From: Agrococcus terreus
GTDB taxonomy: Bacteria > Actinomycetota > Actinomycetes > Actinomycetales > Microbacteriaceae
Assembly: GCF_014645235.1 (NCBI RefSeq)
Contig: NZ_BMLM01000001.1
Location: 1,488,001-1,552,000, forward strand
Direction: 5' to 3'
Length of the DNA: 64,000 nucleotides
Shown here: one piece after another, positions 18,297 through 27,687 of the stretch
Layout: each line of letters begins with the position of its first letter
Numbering within the stretch: position 1 is the first letter of the stretch
Made by a program: the position numbers and the translations under genes
The notes under the pieces: model-generated
What the model was told of the DNA's origin: nothing
Seen by the model: the letters and a program-made list of their open reading frames with translations, nothing else
Database searches by the model: none

Positions 18297-18476
18297 GTGA
18301 AGAAGCTCCTGTTCCTGGCCGTCGGCGTCGCAGTCGGCGTGCTCGCCGCCCGCAAGCTCGAGGAGACCGAGAAGGGCAAGCGGTTCTTCGACGGCGTCGA
18401 CTCGCGCACCCGCGAGTTCACCGACGCCGTCAAGGACGGCTACCGCTCCCGCGACCGCGAGCTGCGCGGCGAGTAG
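18297..18476 (+). CDS. Small membrane protein of 59 residues, function unknown
   Basis: Residues 2-3 are Lys, followed by a single hydrophobic helix (LLFLAVGVAVGVLAA) and then a charged cytoplasmic-looking tail rich in Arg, Glu and Asp (EETEKGKRFFD, DSRTREFTD). The shape resembles YtxH-like single-span proteins, but I do not recognise a family with confidence. The GTG at 18297 is chosen because GAGGGGA lies at proper distance; an ATG-free upstream extension (from GTG at 18276) lacks a ribosome binding site. It lies between rpsD and alaS with its own promoter. Confidence 0.7.
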   Translation: MKKLLFLAVGVAVGVLAARKLEETEKGKRFFDGVDSRTREFTDAVKDGYRSRDRELRGE

Positions 18477-18494
18477 CCGCCCGACCCGACCTTC

Positions 18495-18518
18495 GCCCGG
18501 GCGCGACCGCGCCCGGGC
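18495..18518 (+). terminator. GC-rich hairpin between the small gene and alaS
   Basis: Ten perfect pairs (18495-18504 with 18509-18518) with a GACC loop in the 81-base gap before alaS. It could be a terminator or a leader element of alaS. No separate alaS promoter is obvious after it, so read-through may feed alaS. Confidence 0.5.
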
Positions 18519-18557
18519 TCGTCAGGCCCGCGAGGGCTGGAGAGACAACCCCACCTG

Positions 18558-21215
18558 ATGCAGACCGCAGAGATCCACTCCCGCTTCCTGTCGTACTTCG
18601 AGCGCAAGGACCACGAGATCGTGCCGTCCGCGTCGCTCGTGAGCGACGACCCGGCGATCATGTTCACGATCGCCGGCATGGTGCCGTTCATCCCGTACCT
18701 CTCGGGCCGCGTGCCTGCGCCGTGGCCTCGCGCCGCGGACGTGCAGAAGTGCATCCGGACGAACGACATCGAGGAGGTCGGTCGCACGCCGCGCCATGGC
18801 ACGTTCTTCCAGATGGCCGGCAACTGGTCGTTCGGCGACTACTTCAAGCGCGAGGCGATCGGCTACGCGTGGGAGCTGCTCACCGGCTCCGAGGCCGACG
18901 GCAACTACGGCTTCGACCCCGACCGCCTGTGGGTCACGGTCTACCTCACCGACGACGAGGCCGAGCGCCTCTGGCTCGAGCACACCGACGTGCCCGCCTC
19001 GCGGATCCAGCGCCTCGGCCTCGAGGACAACTACTGGATGACGGGCCAGCCCGGCCCCGCCGGCCCCGACTCCGAGATCTTCTACGACCTCGGCCCGGAG
19101 TACGGCCCCGACGGCGGCCCCGCCACCGGCAGCGACCGCTACGTCGAGATCTGGAACCTCGTCTTCATGCAGGACGAGATCGCCGACGTGCGCTCGAAGA
19201 CCGAGTTCACGATCGTGGGCGAGCTGCCCAACAAGAACATCGACACCGGCATGGGTCTCGAGCGCATCGCCTTCCTCAAGCAGGGCGTGCAGAACATGTA
19301 CGAGATCGACCAGGTGCGCCCCGTGCTCGACCTAGCGTCGGAGCTCTCGGGGCGTCGCTACGGCGCCGAGCACGAGGACGACGTGCGGATGCGCGTGGTC
19401 GCCGACCACGTGCGCTCCTCGCTCATGCTCATGGGCGACGGCGTCACGCCCGGCAACGACGGCCGCGGCTACATCCTGCGCCGCCTCATGCGCCGCTCGA
19501 TCCGCTCCATGCGCCTGCTCGGCGTGCACGAGCCCACGTTCCCCACGCTGTTCCGCGCCAGCCACGACGCGATGGTCACCGCCTACCCGGAGCTCGGCGC
19601 GGCCTACGGCCGCATCGAGCGCATGGCGATCGCGGAGGAGGAGACCTTCCTCAAGACGCTCGAGGCGGGCTCGACGGTGCTCGACCTGGCCATCGGCGAC
19701 GTCCGGAAGGACGCCGGCAAGGTCGTGCCCGGGAAGACGGCGTTCCTGCTGCACGACACCTACGGCTTCCCCATCGACCTGACGATGGAGATCGCGGAGG
19801 AGGCCGGCCTCGAGGTCGACCGCCCCACCTTCGAGACCCTCATGAGCGAGCAGCGCTCGCGCGCGAAGGCCGACGCGAAGGCCCGCCGCCGCCAGCTCGC
19901 CGACCTGTCGGTCTACAGCGAGCTGCGCGCGAAGGGCGAGACGGCGTTCCTCGGCTACGACGAGCTCGAGGCCGACGGCGAGGTCATCGGCATCGTCGCG
20001 GACGGCGCGCAGGCGACCTCGGCGGGCGTGGGCCAGGAGGTCGAGGTCGTCCTCACCGCGACCGCGCTCTACGCGGAGTCCGGCGGCCAGGACAGCGACC
20101 AGGGCCTCCTCATCGGCTCCGGCTTCGAGGCCGAGGTGCTCGACGTGCAGCGCGTCGTGCCGGGCCTCGTCAGCCACACCGTGCGCGTCACCTCCGGCGA
20201 GATCGCGGTCGGCGACGTCGCCCGCACGGTCGTCGACCCCGTGTACCGCCGCTCGGCGAACCAGGCGCACTCGGCGACGCACCTCGTGCACGCGGCCCTG
20301 CGCCAGCTGCTCGGCTCCGACGCCCACCAGTCCGGCTCGTACAACAAGGCCGGCTACATGCGCCTCGACTTCTCGTGGTCGAGCGCGCTGTCGCCCGACA
20401 TGCGGGCCGAGCTCGAGGGCATCGCCAACACGGCGATCCGCGACGACCTGCCGGTCGAGACGCGCGTGCTGCCGCTCGACGAGGCGAAGGCGATGGGCGC
20501 GATGGCGCTCTTCGGCGAGAAGTACGGCGACGCCGTGCGGATGGTCGACATCGGCGGGCCGTGGTCGCGCGAGCTGTGCGGCGGCACCCACGTGGGCTCC
20601 TCGAGCCAGGTGGGCCTCATCTCGATCACGAGCGAGTCGAGCGTCGGCTCCACGAACCGCCGCGTCGAGGCCGCCGTCGGCCCGGACGCCTTCCGTCAGC
20701 TCGTCGCCGAGCGCTCGCTCGTCAGCGAGCTGACGTCGATGCTGAAGACGCCGCGCGAGCAGCTGCCCGGCCGCATCCAGGAGCTCGTGACGAGCCTGAA
20801 GCGCGCCGAGAAGCAGATCGCCGACTTCCAGTCGCAGCAGCTCTCGGGCCGCGTCGGCCCGCTCGCCGACTCGGCGGAGCGGATCGGCGACGTGCGCCTC
20901 GTCGCGACCGACCTCGGCGCCGTCGGCTCGCAGGACGACCTGCGCTCGCTCGCCGGCCAGGTGCGCGAGCGCCTGGGCGCGGAGGCCGCGGTCGTCGCGA
21001 TCGGCGGCGCGGTCGACGGCCGCCCGGCGATCGTCGTGGCCACGAACCAGGCGGCGCGCGACGCCGGCGTGCAGGCCGGCCCGCTCGCGAAGGCCGCGGC
21101 CGGCGCGCTCGGCGGCGGCGGCGGCGGCAAGCCCGACATGGCGCAGGGCGGCGGGCAGGACGCGAGCGCGATGCCCGCGGCGATCGTCGCGGTGCGCGAG
21201 GGGATCCGCCGCTGA
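18558..21215 (+). CDS. alaS: Alanine--tRNA ligase
   Basis: AlaRS charges tRNA-Ala and edits misattached Ser and Gly. The 885 residues contain the class II catalytic core (HGTFFQMAGNWSFGDYFK near residues 78-95, MGLERIAFLKQG), the editing domain with the zinc-binding HSATHLVHAAL and CGGTHVGSSS motifs, and the C-terminal oligomerisation domain with a Gly-rich stretch (LGGGGGGKPDMAQGGG) typical of the family. Start ATG with GGAGAG about 13 bases upstream, rather far. The stop lies just before ruvX, the usual actinobacterial order alaS-ruvX-mltG-aroE. Confidence 0.98.
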   Translation: MQTAEIHSRFLSYFERKDHEIVPSASLVSDDPAIMFTIAGMVPFIPYLSGRVPAPWPRAADVQKCIRTNDIEEVGRTPRHGTFFQMAGNWSFGDYFKREAIGYAWELLTGSEADGNYGFDPDRLWVTVYLTDDEAERLWLEHTDVPASRIQRLGLEDNYWMTGQPGPAGPDSEIFYDLGPEYGPDGGPATGSDRYVEIWNLVFMQDEIADVRSKTEFTIVGELPNKNIDTGMGLERIAFLKQGVQNMYEIDQVRPVLDLASELSGRRYGAEHEDDVRMRVVADHVRSSLMLMGDGVTPGNDGRGYILRRLMRRSIRSMRLLGVHEPTFPTLFRASHDAMVTAYPELGAAYGRIERMAIAEEETFLKTLEAGSTVLDLAIGDVRKDAGKVVPGKTAFLLHDTYGFPIDLTMEIAEEAGLEVDRPTFETLMSEQRSRAKADAKARRRQLADLSVYSELRAKGETAFLGYDELEADGEVIGIVADGAQATSAGVGQEVEVVLTATALYAESGGQDSDQGLLIGSGFEAEVLDVQRVVPGLVSHTVRVTSGEIAVGDVARTVVDPVYRRSANQAHSATHLVHAALRQLLGSDAHQSGSYNKAGYMRLDFSWSSALSPDMRAELEGIANTAIRDDLPVETRVLPLDEAKAMGAMALFGEKYGDAVRMVDIGGPWSRELCGGTHVGSSSQVGLISITSESSVGSTNRRVEAAVGPDAFRQLVAERSLVSELTSMLKTPREQLPGRIQELVTSLKRAEKQIADFQSQQLSGRVGPLADSAERIGDVRLVATDLGAVGSQDDLRSLAGQVRERLGAEAAVVAIGGAVDGRPAIVVATNQAARDAGVQAGPLAKAAAGALGGGGGGKPDMAQGGGQDASAMPAAIVAVREGIRR

Positions 21216-21229
21216 GCGCGGCGCCGACG

Positions 21230-21706
21230 ATGCGACGCGGAGCGCGGCTGGGCGTCGACGTGGGCAGGGCCCGCGTCGGCGTCGCCCGCTCCGACCGCGA
21301 CGGCCTGCTCGCCGTGCCGGTCGAGACGATCCAGCGCGCGAGCGTCGACGTCGTCGCGCGGCTCGTGGAGCTCGCCGAGGAGCACGGGGCCATCGAGGCC
21401 GTCGTGGGCCTCCCCGTCTCGCTCTCCGGCGGAGACACCCCGAGCACGCAGGACGCGCGCGACGTCGCCGCCCTGCTCGCCGAGCGCATCCCCGTGCGGC
21501 TCGTCGACGAGCGGCTCTCGACCGTGACCGCCTCGGCAGGCATGCGGGCGGCGGGCCGCAGCGCGAAGCAGCAGCGGAGCGCCATCGACCAGGCGGCGGC
21601 GGTCGTCATCCTGCAGCACGCGCTCGACAGCGAGCGCGCCGCCGGCCGCGCGCCGGGCGAGCTGCTGAGCACCGGCGGCGACGACGCCGCCTCCCGAGAG
21701 GACTGA
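21230..21706 (+). CDS. ruvX: Putative Holliday junction resolvase / pre-16S rRNA nuclease RuvX (YqgF)
   Basis: A 158-residue RNase H-fold protein of the YqgF/RuvX family, linked to 16S rRNA 5'-end processing and, in mycobacteria, to Holliday junction resolution. It shows GVDVGRARVGVARSD at the start, VVGLPVSLSG in the middle and VDERLSTVTA near the end; Asp residues in these motifs form the catalytic site. ATG at 21230 gives the standard N-terminus (MRRGARLGVDVG). It lies 14 bases after alaS and four bases before mltG. Confidence 0.94.
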   Translation: MRRGARLGVDVGRARVGVARSDRDGLLAVPVETIQRASVDVVARLVELAEEHGAIEAVVGLPVSLSGGDTPSTQDARDVAALLAERIPVRLVDERLSTVTASAGMRAAGRSAKQQRSAIDQAAAVVILQHALDSERAAGRAPGELLSTGGDDAASRED

Positions 21707-21709
21707 CCC

Positions 21710-22786
21710 ATGGCCGGACGACGCGCGCGCGAGCGCAAGCAGCGGGCTCGCCGCAGGATCATCGGCTGGAGCATCGCGCTCGCCGTCGTGGTTGCCGTCG
21801 CGATCGCGGCGACGTGGGCGCTGCCGCGCGTGCTCGACCGCTTCAGCGGGCCCGAGGACTATGCGGGACCGGGCACCGGTGAGGTGATCGTGCAGGTGCA
21901 GTCGGGCCAGAACGGCTACGACGTCGCCGGGACGCTCGTCGAGCAGGACGTCATCGCGAGCGCCGAGGCGTTCACCGAGATCCTCGTCGCCGACCCGTCG
22001 ATCCAGCTGCACCCGGGCGCGTACCGCGTCGCGCAGCAGATGTCGGCGCAGGGCGCGCTCGACGCGATCCTCGACCCGGCGAACCGCGTCGAGCTGCGCG
22101 TGACGGTGCCCGAGGGGTTCACGCGGGTGCAGGCCTACGAGCGGATCGAGCGCGACCTCGGCATCCCCTTCTCGGAGCTCATCGCGCTCGACGGCGCGCC
22201 CGCGGACTTCGGGCTCCCGGCCGGGGCGCCCAACCTGGACGGCTGGCTGTTCCCGGCGACCTATACGTTCGACGAGGGCGTGACCGCCGCGCAGGTGCTC
22301 GAGACGATGATCGACCGGCAGCGCCAGGCGCTCGACGCCGCGGGCGTGCCCGAGGAGGATCGCCAGCGGGTCCTGGTGGAGGCGTCGATGGTGCAGCGCG
22401 AGGCGCGGCTGCCCGACGACTTCGGGCGCGTCGCGCGGGTGTTCCAGAACCGGCTCGACATCGGGATGCCGCTGCAGTCCGACGCGACCGTCGCATACGG
22501 GACCGGCAACCTGCACGTCGTCACGACGACCGCCGAGGAGCGCGCGGACGCGTCGAACCCGTACAACACCTACGCGAACCCCGGGCTGCCGGTCGGTCCC
22601 ATCGGCGCCCCGGGCGATGCCGCCATCCAGGCGGCGCTGAACCCGACGCCGGGCGAGTGGCTGTACTTCGTGACGGTGAACCCCGAGACCGGCGAGACGG
22701 TGTTCTCGAACACGCTCGCCGAGCACGACCAGGGCGTCGCGCGCTTCCAGCAGTGGCTGCGCGACAACCCGGGCTGGGGCGGCTGA
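21710..22786 (+). CDS. mltG: Endolytic murein transglycosylase MltG
   Basis: MltG cuts nascent peptidoglycan strands and sets glycan length. The 358 residues start with a strongly basic cytoplasmic segment (GRRARERKQRARRR), one membrane helix (about 19-38), a LysM-like region and the YceG catalytic domain. The catalytic Glu is expected in the ASMVQREA stretch, and the conserved LQSDATVAYG and NPYNTYANPGLPVGPI motifs follow. ATG is three bases after ruvX; the TGA shares a base with the aroE ATG. Cell-wall and shikimate genes are therefore coupled, as in mycobacteria. Confidence 0.95.
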   Translation: MAGRRARERKQRARRRIIGWSIALAVVVAVAIAATWALPRVLDRFSGPEDYAGPGTGEVIVQVQSGQNGYDVAGTLVEQDVIASAEAFTEILVADPSIQLHPGAYRVAQQMSAQGALDAILDPANRVELRVTVPEGFTRVQAYERIERDLGIPFSELIALDGAPADFGLPAGAPNLDGWLFPATYTFDEGVTAAQVLETMIDRQRQALDAAGVPEEDRQRVLVEASMVQREARLPDDFGRVARVFQNRLDIGMPLQSDATVAYGTGNLHVVTTTAEERADASNPYNTYANPGLPVGPIGAPGDAAIQAALNPTPGEWLYFVTVNPETGETVFSNTLAEHDQGVARFQQWLRDNPGWGG

Positions 22787-23631
22787 TGCCGGCGGCGGGC
22801 CCCGCGCGGCTCGCCGTCGTCGGCTCGCCGATCGCGCACTCGAAGTCGCCCGCGATCCAGGCGGCCGCCGCAGCGGCGCTCGGGCTCGACTGGGAGTACG
22901 GCCGGGCGGAGGTGCGGGCCGGAGGCCTCGCCGCGTTCGTCGCGGGCCTCGGCGCCGACTGGCGCGGCCTGTCGGTCACGGCGCCGCTGAAGGAGGAGGC
23001 CGCCGCCCTCGCGGCGACGCTCGACGAGCGCGCCCGCGCGACCGGGGGAGCGAACACGCTCCTGCTCGGCCCGCGCATCCGCGGCTGGAACACCGACGTG
23101 GGCGGCATCGTGCACGCGTTCCGCGAGAGCGGCCTCGAGGGCGCGGGGACGGCCGCGATCGTCGGCGCCGGCGCCACGGCGCTCTCGGCGCTCGTCGCGC
23201 TCGCCGAGCTCGGGGTGCGCGAGGTCGCGGTCGCGCTCCGCACGCCCGCGAAGGGGGAGCGGCTCGTCGCGCTCGGCGCCGAGCTGGGCGTCGCGGTGGC
23301 GCTCCAGTCGCTCGACGCGCCGCTGCCGGCGGTCGACGCGGCCGTCTCGACGCTGCCCGCGGCGGCGCCCGCCGTGCCGGCGTTCGCCGCGCCGCCCGCG
23401 CGCCTGCTCGACGCCGACTACGCCCGCGCCGACGGCTCGCGCTTCGCGGACTCGCTGCCGGACGGCGCGCTCGTCGAGGGCCTCGCGATGCTGCTCGGTC
23501 AGGCGGTGCTCCAGGCGCGAGTCTTCGCGACCGGCGCGGTCGAGGAGCCGCTGCCCGACGAGGCGGGCGTGCTCGCCGCGATGCGCGCAGCGGTCTCCCG
23601 GCCGGCGGGCGAGGGCGAGGGCGAGGCCTAG
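22786..23631 (+). CDS. aroE: Shikimate dehydrogenase
   Basis: AroE reduces 3-dehydroshikimate to shikimate with NADPH. The 281 residues show the substrate-binding SPIAHSKSP loop near residue 14-22, the catalytic Lys in SVTAPLK (family form is usually NVTxPxK), Asp in WNTDVGG, and a nucleotide-binding fold with GAGATALSAL. The C-terminal GLAMLLGQAVLQ helix is also conserved. It starts with a one-base overlap with mltG. Its TAG stop is the start of a TAGCCTGG promoter-like element for the next gene. Confidence 0.93.
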   Translation: MPAAGPARLAVVGSPIAHSKSPAIQAAAAAALGLDWEYGRAEVRAGGLAAFVAGLGADWRGLSVTAPLKEEAAALAATLDERARATGGANTLLLGPRIRGWNTDVGGIVHAFRESGLEGAGTAAIVGAGATALSALVALAELGVREVAVALRTPAKGERLVALGAELGVAVALQSLDAPLPAVDAAVSTLPAAAPAVPAFAAPPARLLDADYARADGSRFADSLPDGALVEGLAMLLGQAVLQARVFATGAVEEPLPDEAGVLAAMRAAVSRPAGEGEGEA

Positions 23632-23636
23632 CCTGG
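23629..23636 (+). promoter_or_regulatory. Candidate -10 overlapping the aroE stop codon
   Basis: TAGCCTGG begins with the aroE stop TAG. Six bases separate the hexamer from the ATG at 23641, so the transcript would be leaderless. No Shine-Dalgarno sequence lies before that ATG, which supports this. Confidence 0.55.
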
Positions 23637-23640
23637 CCGC

Positions 23641-24267
23641 ATGACCGACGCCCCCCGCACCGCGCTCGCGACCGCCGACTGGCGCCGTCGCACGTTCGGC
23701 CTCTACGACGCGGTCCGTGCGAGCGACGACACGCGTGCCGCGCACGAGCTGTGGCGAACCGGCCGCGACGCCCTCATGGCGGCGCACCCGGCGTCGCCGC
23801 TCCTCGAGCGCGACCGCGCGGCGTTCGAGGGACTCCCGGTGGCCGCGTACGACCCGCGGTGGCGGTTCGAGCTGCCCCTCCTGCCGGCCGAGCCCGCACG
23901 CTTCGAGGCCGCGACCGGGACCGACGGCACCGTGCCGTTCGAGCGCATCGGCGTGCTGGAGCTCCCGGGCGTCGGGTCGCTCGACGTGTGGCGCCTCGCC
24001 TCGTACGGCGGCGGCATCTTCGTGCCGCTGCGCGACGGGCTCGCGGGCGCCCCGGGCGGCTCGTACGGCGGCGGCCGCTACCTGCTCGACACGGCCAAGG
24101 GCGCGGACCTCGGCGGCGATCCGGCCGGCGGCACGCTCGTCGTCGACCTCAACTTCGCGTACAACCCGTCCTGCGCGTACGACCCGGCATGGGCCTGCCC
24201 GCTCGCGCCGACCGGCAACGTGCTCGCCGCCGAGGTGCCGGTGGGGGAGCTGCACCCGGCGGCGTGA
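23641..24267 (+). CDS. DUF1684 domain-containing protein
   Basis: A 208-residue cytoplasmic protein whose C-terminal half carries the DUF1684 signature with the [13 protein letters not shown] stretch, two Cys in [16 protein letters not shown], and the GGGRYLLDT motif. The family function is unknown to me. The N-terminal half has [16 protein letters not shown] and a Pro-rich middle region. It interrupts the aroE-aroC order and seems to have its own leaderless promoter on the aroE stop, so it need not belong to aromatic synthesis. Codon use is like its neighbours. Confidence 0.88.
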   Translation: MTDAPRTALATADWRRRTFGLYDAVRASDDTRAAHELWRTGRDALMAAHPASPLLERDRAAFEGLPVAAYDPRWRFELPLLPAEPARFEAATGTDGTVPFERIGVLELPGVGSLDVWRLASYGGGIFVPLRDGLAGAPGGSYGGGRYLLDTAKGADLGGDPAGGTLVVDLNFAYNPSCAYDPAWACPLAPTGNVLAAEVPVGELHPAA

Positions 24268-24321
24268 CCGCGAGCGGCCGCGGCGGGGCCCGCCGCGCAC
24301 GGTCGGGATCGCCGGGCCTGG

Positions 24322-24329
24322 CAGGATGG
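24322..24329 (+). promoter_or_regulatory. Weak candidate -10 for aroC
   Basis: CAGGATGG, seven bases before the aroC ATG, a near match to the TAGNNTGG pattern. The 12 bases at 24323-24334 recur exactly upstream of pyk (62241-62252), which suggests a shared promoter-like element. Confidence 0.3.
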
Positions 24330-24334
24330 AGACC

Positions 24335-25519
24335 ATGCTGCGCTGGCTCACCGCCGGGGAATCCCACGGCCCCGAACTCATCGCCGTCCTCGAGGGGCTG
24401 CCCGCGGGCGTGCCCATCACGGCGGAGGACATCCAGGCCGACCTGCAGCGCCGCAAGCTCGGCGCCGGCCGCGGCGCGCGCATGAAGTTCGAGCAGGACG
24501 CCCTGAGCCTCTCCGGCGGCATCCGCCACGGCCTCACCCAGGGCGGCCCCATCGCCATCCGCGTCGGCAACACCGAGTGGCCGAAGTGGATGGAGGTCAT
24601 GAGCGCCGCGCCGCTCGAGGCCGAGCCCACCGGCGCCCGCGCCGCGAAGCTCACCCGCCCCCGCCCCGGCCACGCCGACCTCGTCGGCATGCAGAAGCAC
24701 GGCTTCGACGAGGCGCGCCCCGTGCTCGAGCGCGCGAGCGCCCGCGAGACCGCCGCCCGCGTCGCCCTCGGCGCCGTCGCCCGCGCCTTCCTCGGCGAGC
24801 TCGGCATCCGGCTCGTCGCCCACACGCTCTCGATCGGTCCCGTGCGCGTGCCCGAGGGCGCCGCGCTGCCGACGCCCGACGAGGTCGACCGGCTCGACGC
24901 CGACGAGCTGCGCTGCGCCGACCCCGAGACGAGCGCGGCGATGCTCGCCGAGGTCGAGGACGCCAAGCGCTCCGGCGACACGCTCGGCGGCATCGTCGAG
25001 GTGCTCGCGTACGGCCTCCCGCCGGGCCTCGGCTCCTACGTGCACTGGGACCGCCGCCTCGACGGCCGCCTCGCGCAGGCCCTCATGGGCATCCAGGCCA
25101 TCAAGGGCGTCGAGGTCGGCGACGGCTTCGAGACCACCCGCCGCCGCGGCTCCGTCGCGCACGACGAGCTGCTCGTCGGCGACGACGGCGTGCACCGCGA
25201 GACGGGCCGCGCCGGCGGCATCGAGGGCGGCATGACCACGGGCGACGTGCTCCGCGTGCGCGCCGGCATGAAGCCCATCGCGACGGTGCCGCGCGCGCTG
25301 CGCACCATCGACGTGGCGACGGGCGAAGCCGCGCAGGCCCACCACCAGCGCAGCGACGTGTGCGCCGTGCCCGCCGCGGGCGTCGTCGCGGAGGCCATGG
25401 TCGCGCTCGTGCTCGCCGACGCCGTCGTCGAGAAGTTCGGCGGCGACTCGGTCGCCGAGACCCGCCGCAACCTCGAGGGCTACCTCGCGGCCATCCCCGA
25501 GCGGCTCCGCACGACGTGA
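24335..25519 (+). CDS. aroC: Chorismate synthase
   Basis: AroC converts EPSP to chorismate using reduced FMN. The 394 residues hold the family signatures [18 protein letters not shown] near residues 8-25, [39 protein letters not shown] and the C-terminal [15 protein letters not shown]. The ATG at 24335 gives the canonical [12 protein letters not shown] start; an in-frame ATG three codons earlier is possible. GGAG-like bases lie close by. The stop overlaps aroK by GTGA, so the two are coupled. Confidence 0.97.
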   Translation: MLRWLTAGESHGPELIAVLEGLPAGVPITAEDIQADLQRRKLGAGRGARMKFEQDALSLSGGIRHGLTQGGPIAIRVGNTEWPKWMEVMSAAPLEAEPTGARAAKLTRPRPGHADLVGMQKHGFDEARPVLERASARETAARVALGAVARAFLGELGIRLVAHTLSIGPVRVPEGAALPTPDEVDRLDADELRCADPETSAAMLAEVEDAKRSGDTLGGIVEVLAYGLPPGLGSYVHWDRRLDGRLAQALMGIQAIKGVEVGDGFETTRRRGSVAHDELLVGDDGVHRETGRAGGIEGGMTTGDVLRVRAGMKPIATVPRALRTIDVATGEAAQAHHQRSDVCAVPAAGVVAEAMVALVLADAVVEKFGGDSVAETRRNLEGYLAAIPERLRTT

Positions 25520-26046
25520 GCGCGCTGCCGGGCGACGAGGCGAGCACCGTGCCGCCCATCGCCCTCATCGGCCCCATGGCGGCCGGCAAGTCGTCGCTCG
25601 GGCGCAAGCTCGCGTCGCGGCTCGGCCGCACCTTCGCCGACACCGACCGGCTCGTCGTGCTCGCGCATGGGCCCATCCCGGAGCTCTTCGAGCGGGAGGG
25701 CGAGCCCGCGTTCCGGCGCCACGAGGCCGCCGCGGTGCAGCGGGCGCTCGTGCCGGGCGCGGTCGTCGCGCTCGGCGGCGGCGCGGTGCTCGACGCCGGC
25801 ACGCGCGGTCTGCTCTCCCACGCCACCGTCGTGCTCGTCACCGTCGACGAGCGCGCCGCCGAGCGCCGCATCGGCGGCGGCGGCCGACCGCTGCTCGCCG
25901 ACGGCATCGCCGCCTGGCGCCGCATCGCCGCCGAGCGCGACCCGATCTACCGCGAGCTGGCCGACGTGACCGTCGACAGCTCGCGCACCCCCATGACCCA
26001 GCTCGTCGACCGGCTGGAGCGGTGGCTGGGGGAGCGGTCCCTGTGA
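25516..26046 (+). CDS. aroK: Shikimate kinase
   Basis: Shikimate kinase phosphorylates shikimate at O3. The 176-residue protein has a P-loop GPMAAGKSS (residues 19-27), the Asp of FADTDRL, the substrate-binding Arg of PAFRRHEA, and the GGGAV Walker B equivalent. The lid region is [10 protein letters not shown]. The order in this operon places the kinase after chorismate synthase; the step before AroC, EPSP synthase (AroA), is not in the window. The start GTG lies within the aroC stop. Confidence 0.95.
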   Translation: MSALPGDEASTVPPIALIGPMAAGKSSLGRKLASRLGRTFADTDRLVVLAHGPIPELFEREGEPAFRRHEAAAVQRALVPGAVVALGGGAVLDAGTRGLLSHATVVLVTVDERAAERRIGGGGRPLLADGIAAWRRIAAERDPIYRELADVTVDSSRTPMTQLVDRLERWLGERSL

Positions 26047-26099
26047 CCGTCCGCCCCGCCCCCCGCAGGGCGACGAGCAGCAGCGACGAAGGAGCGAGC

Positions 26100-27161
26100 A
26101 TGACCACCATCCACGTGGCGACCGACAGCCCGTACGACGTGCACGTCGGCCGCGGCATCCTCGTCGAGCGGCTGCGCGCCTCCCTCGGCGGCGCGCGCAA
26201 GCTGCTCGTCGTGCACCAGCCGGCGATGAGCCGGATCGCCGACCACCTCAAGGAGGAGCTCGGCATCGAGGTGCTGCTCGCCGAGGTGCCGGACGCGGAG
26301 GCCGCGAAGCGCATCGAGGTCGCGCAGTTCCTGTGGCAGATCATGGGCCAGGCCGACTTCACCCGCTCCGACGCGGTCGTCGGCCTCGGCGGCGGCGCCG
26401 TCACCGACCTCGCGGGCTTCGTGGCCGCGACGTGGCTGCGCGGGGTGCGCGTGCTCCAGGCGCCCACCTCGGTGCTCGGCATCGTCGACGCTGCCGTCGG
26501 CGGCAAGACCGGCATCAACACCGAGCAGGGCAAGAACCTGGTCGGCGCCTTCCACCACCCCTCGACGGTCATCGCCGACCTCGAGCTCGTCGACTCGCTG
26601 CCGCGCAACGAGCTCCTCACGGGCTTCGCCGAGGTCGTCAAGGCCGGCTTCATCGCCGACCCGCGCATCCTCGAGCTGCTCGAGACGCGCCTGGACGCGA
26701 CGACCGACCCGACGACGCCGGAGTTCGCCGAGGCGATCGCGCGCGCGATCGACGTGAAGGCGAAGGTCGTCGCGAACGACTTCCGCGAGCACGGCGAGCG
26801 CGAGTTCCTCAACTACGGCCACACGCTCGGCCACGCCATCGAGCTGCACGAGCGCTACCGCTGGCGCCACGGCGCGGCCGTCTCGATCGGCATGGTCTTC
26901 GCCGCCGAGCTCTCGCGCCTCGCGGGCCGCCTGCCGGAGGCCGCCGTCGACCGCCACCGCGCGATCCTCGGCTCGCTCGAGCTGCCGATGACGTACCCGG
27001 TCGGCCGCTGGCAGTCGCTCCTCGCGTCGATGCGCCGGGACAAGAAGGCGCGCGGCGCCATGCTGCGCTTCATCGTGCTCGACGACGTCGCGAAGCCGCG
27101 CGTGCTCGAGGGCCCCGACGAGTCGATGCTGTTCATGGCCTACCAGTCGCTCGCCGACTGA
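26100..27161 (+). CDS. aroB: 3-dehydroquinate synthase
   Basis: AroB forms dehydroquinate from DAHP, with NAD and a divalent metal. The 353 residues contain the NAD-binding GGGAVTDLAGFVAATWLRG, the PTSVLGIVDAAVGGKTGIN segment and the metal ligands in GHTLGHAIE and the Glu/His region after it. ATG at 26100 is preceded by AAGGAG at about ten bases. A 53-base gap separates it from aroK. An in-frame upstream ATG would extend into the aroK coding region and looks wrong. Confidence 0.96.
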   Translation: MTTIHVATDSPYDVHVGRGILVERLRASLGGARKLLVVHQPAMSRIADHLKEELGIEVLLAEVPDAEAAKRIEVAQFLWQIMGQADFTRSDAVVGLGGGAVTDLAGFVAATWLRGVRVLQAPTSVLGIVDAAVGGKTGINTEQGKNLVGAFHHPSTVIADLELVDSLPRNELLTGFAEVVKAGFIADPRILELLETRLDATTDPTTPEFAEAIARAIDVKAKVVANDFREHGEREFLNYGHTLGHAIELHERYRWRHGAAVSIGMVFAAELSRLAGRLPEAAVDRHRAILGSLELPMTYPVGRWQSLLASMRRDKKARGAMLRFIVLDDVAKPRVLEGPDESMLFMAYQSLAD

Positions 27162-27195
27162 GCGCGGCCCGCACCGTCCCCGGCCCGCGTCGCCC

Positions 27196-27201
27196 TAGGC
27201 T
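27196..27201 (+). promoter_or_regulatory. Candidate -10 for aroQ, leaderless
   Basis: TAGGCT followed by six bases and the aroQ ATG. No Shine-Dalgarno sequence precedes the ATG, which agrees with a leaderless transcript. Confidence 0.5.
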
Positions 27202-27207
27202 CGCAGC

Positions 27208-27636
27208 ATGCGCATCCTCGTCCTGAACGGCCCCAACCTCGGCAGGCTCGGCACCCGCGAGCCCGAGGTGTACGGCTCGGCGACGCTCGCCGACGTGCAG
27301 GCGCTGCTCGACGGCCTCGACGGTGTCGAGGCGGAGGTGCGGCAGACCGACGACGAAGCCGAGCTCGTGCGCTGGATCCACGGCGCGGTCGACGCGCGCA
27401 GCCCGGTCGTGCTGAACCCCGCGGCGTTCACGCACTACTCGTACGCGCTGCGGGACGCGTGCGCGCTGCTGCAGGGCGTGGCGCCGCTCGTCGAGGTGCA
27501 CATCACGAACCCGCACGCCCGGGAGGCGTTCCGGCACACGTCGGTCGTGTCGGGCGTCGCGACGGGCGTGATCGCCGGATTCGGCATCGACGGCTACCGG
27601 CTCGCGGCCGAGGCCCTCCTGCGGGCCTCCCGCTAG
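27208..27636 (+). CDS. aroQ: Type II 3-dehydroquinate dehydratase
   Basis: Dehydrates 3-dehydroquinate to 3-dehydroshikimate. The 142 residues are the small dodecameric type II enzyme: [21 protein letters not shown] carries the Asn, Arg and catalytic Tyr region, [15 protein letters not shown] follows, then [17 protein letters not shown] with catalytic His. The stop codon TAG doubles as the beginning of a TAGACT promoter-like hexamer for efp. Confidence 0.97.
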   Translation: MRILVLNGPNLGRLGTREPEVYGSATLADVQALLDGLDGVEAEVRQTDDEAELVRWIHGAVDARSPVVLNPAAFTHYSYALRDACALLQGVAPLVEVHITNPHAREAFRHTSVVSGVATGVIAGFGIDGYRLAAEALLRASR

Positions 27637-27639
27637 ACT
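27634..27639 (+). promoter_or_regulatory. Candidate -10 for efp on the aroQ stop
   Basis: TAGACT shares its first three bases with the aroQ stop codon and lies 48 bases before the efp ATG. This would give efp a leader of about 40 bases with a weak ribosome binding site (ACGGAACGGAA). Confidence 0.45.
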
Positions 27640-27687
27640 CATCTGTCGGCCCGCGAGGCCCGCTGACCCCCACGGAACGGAATCCCC

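Noticed and set aside
18477-18557. T-box leader before alaS
   Set aside because: The gap is only 81 bases with one hairpin and no T-box core sequence, too short for a specifier stem.
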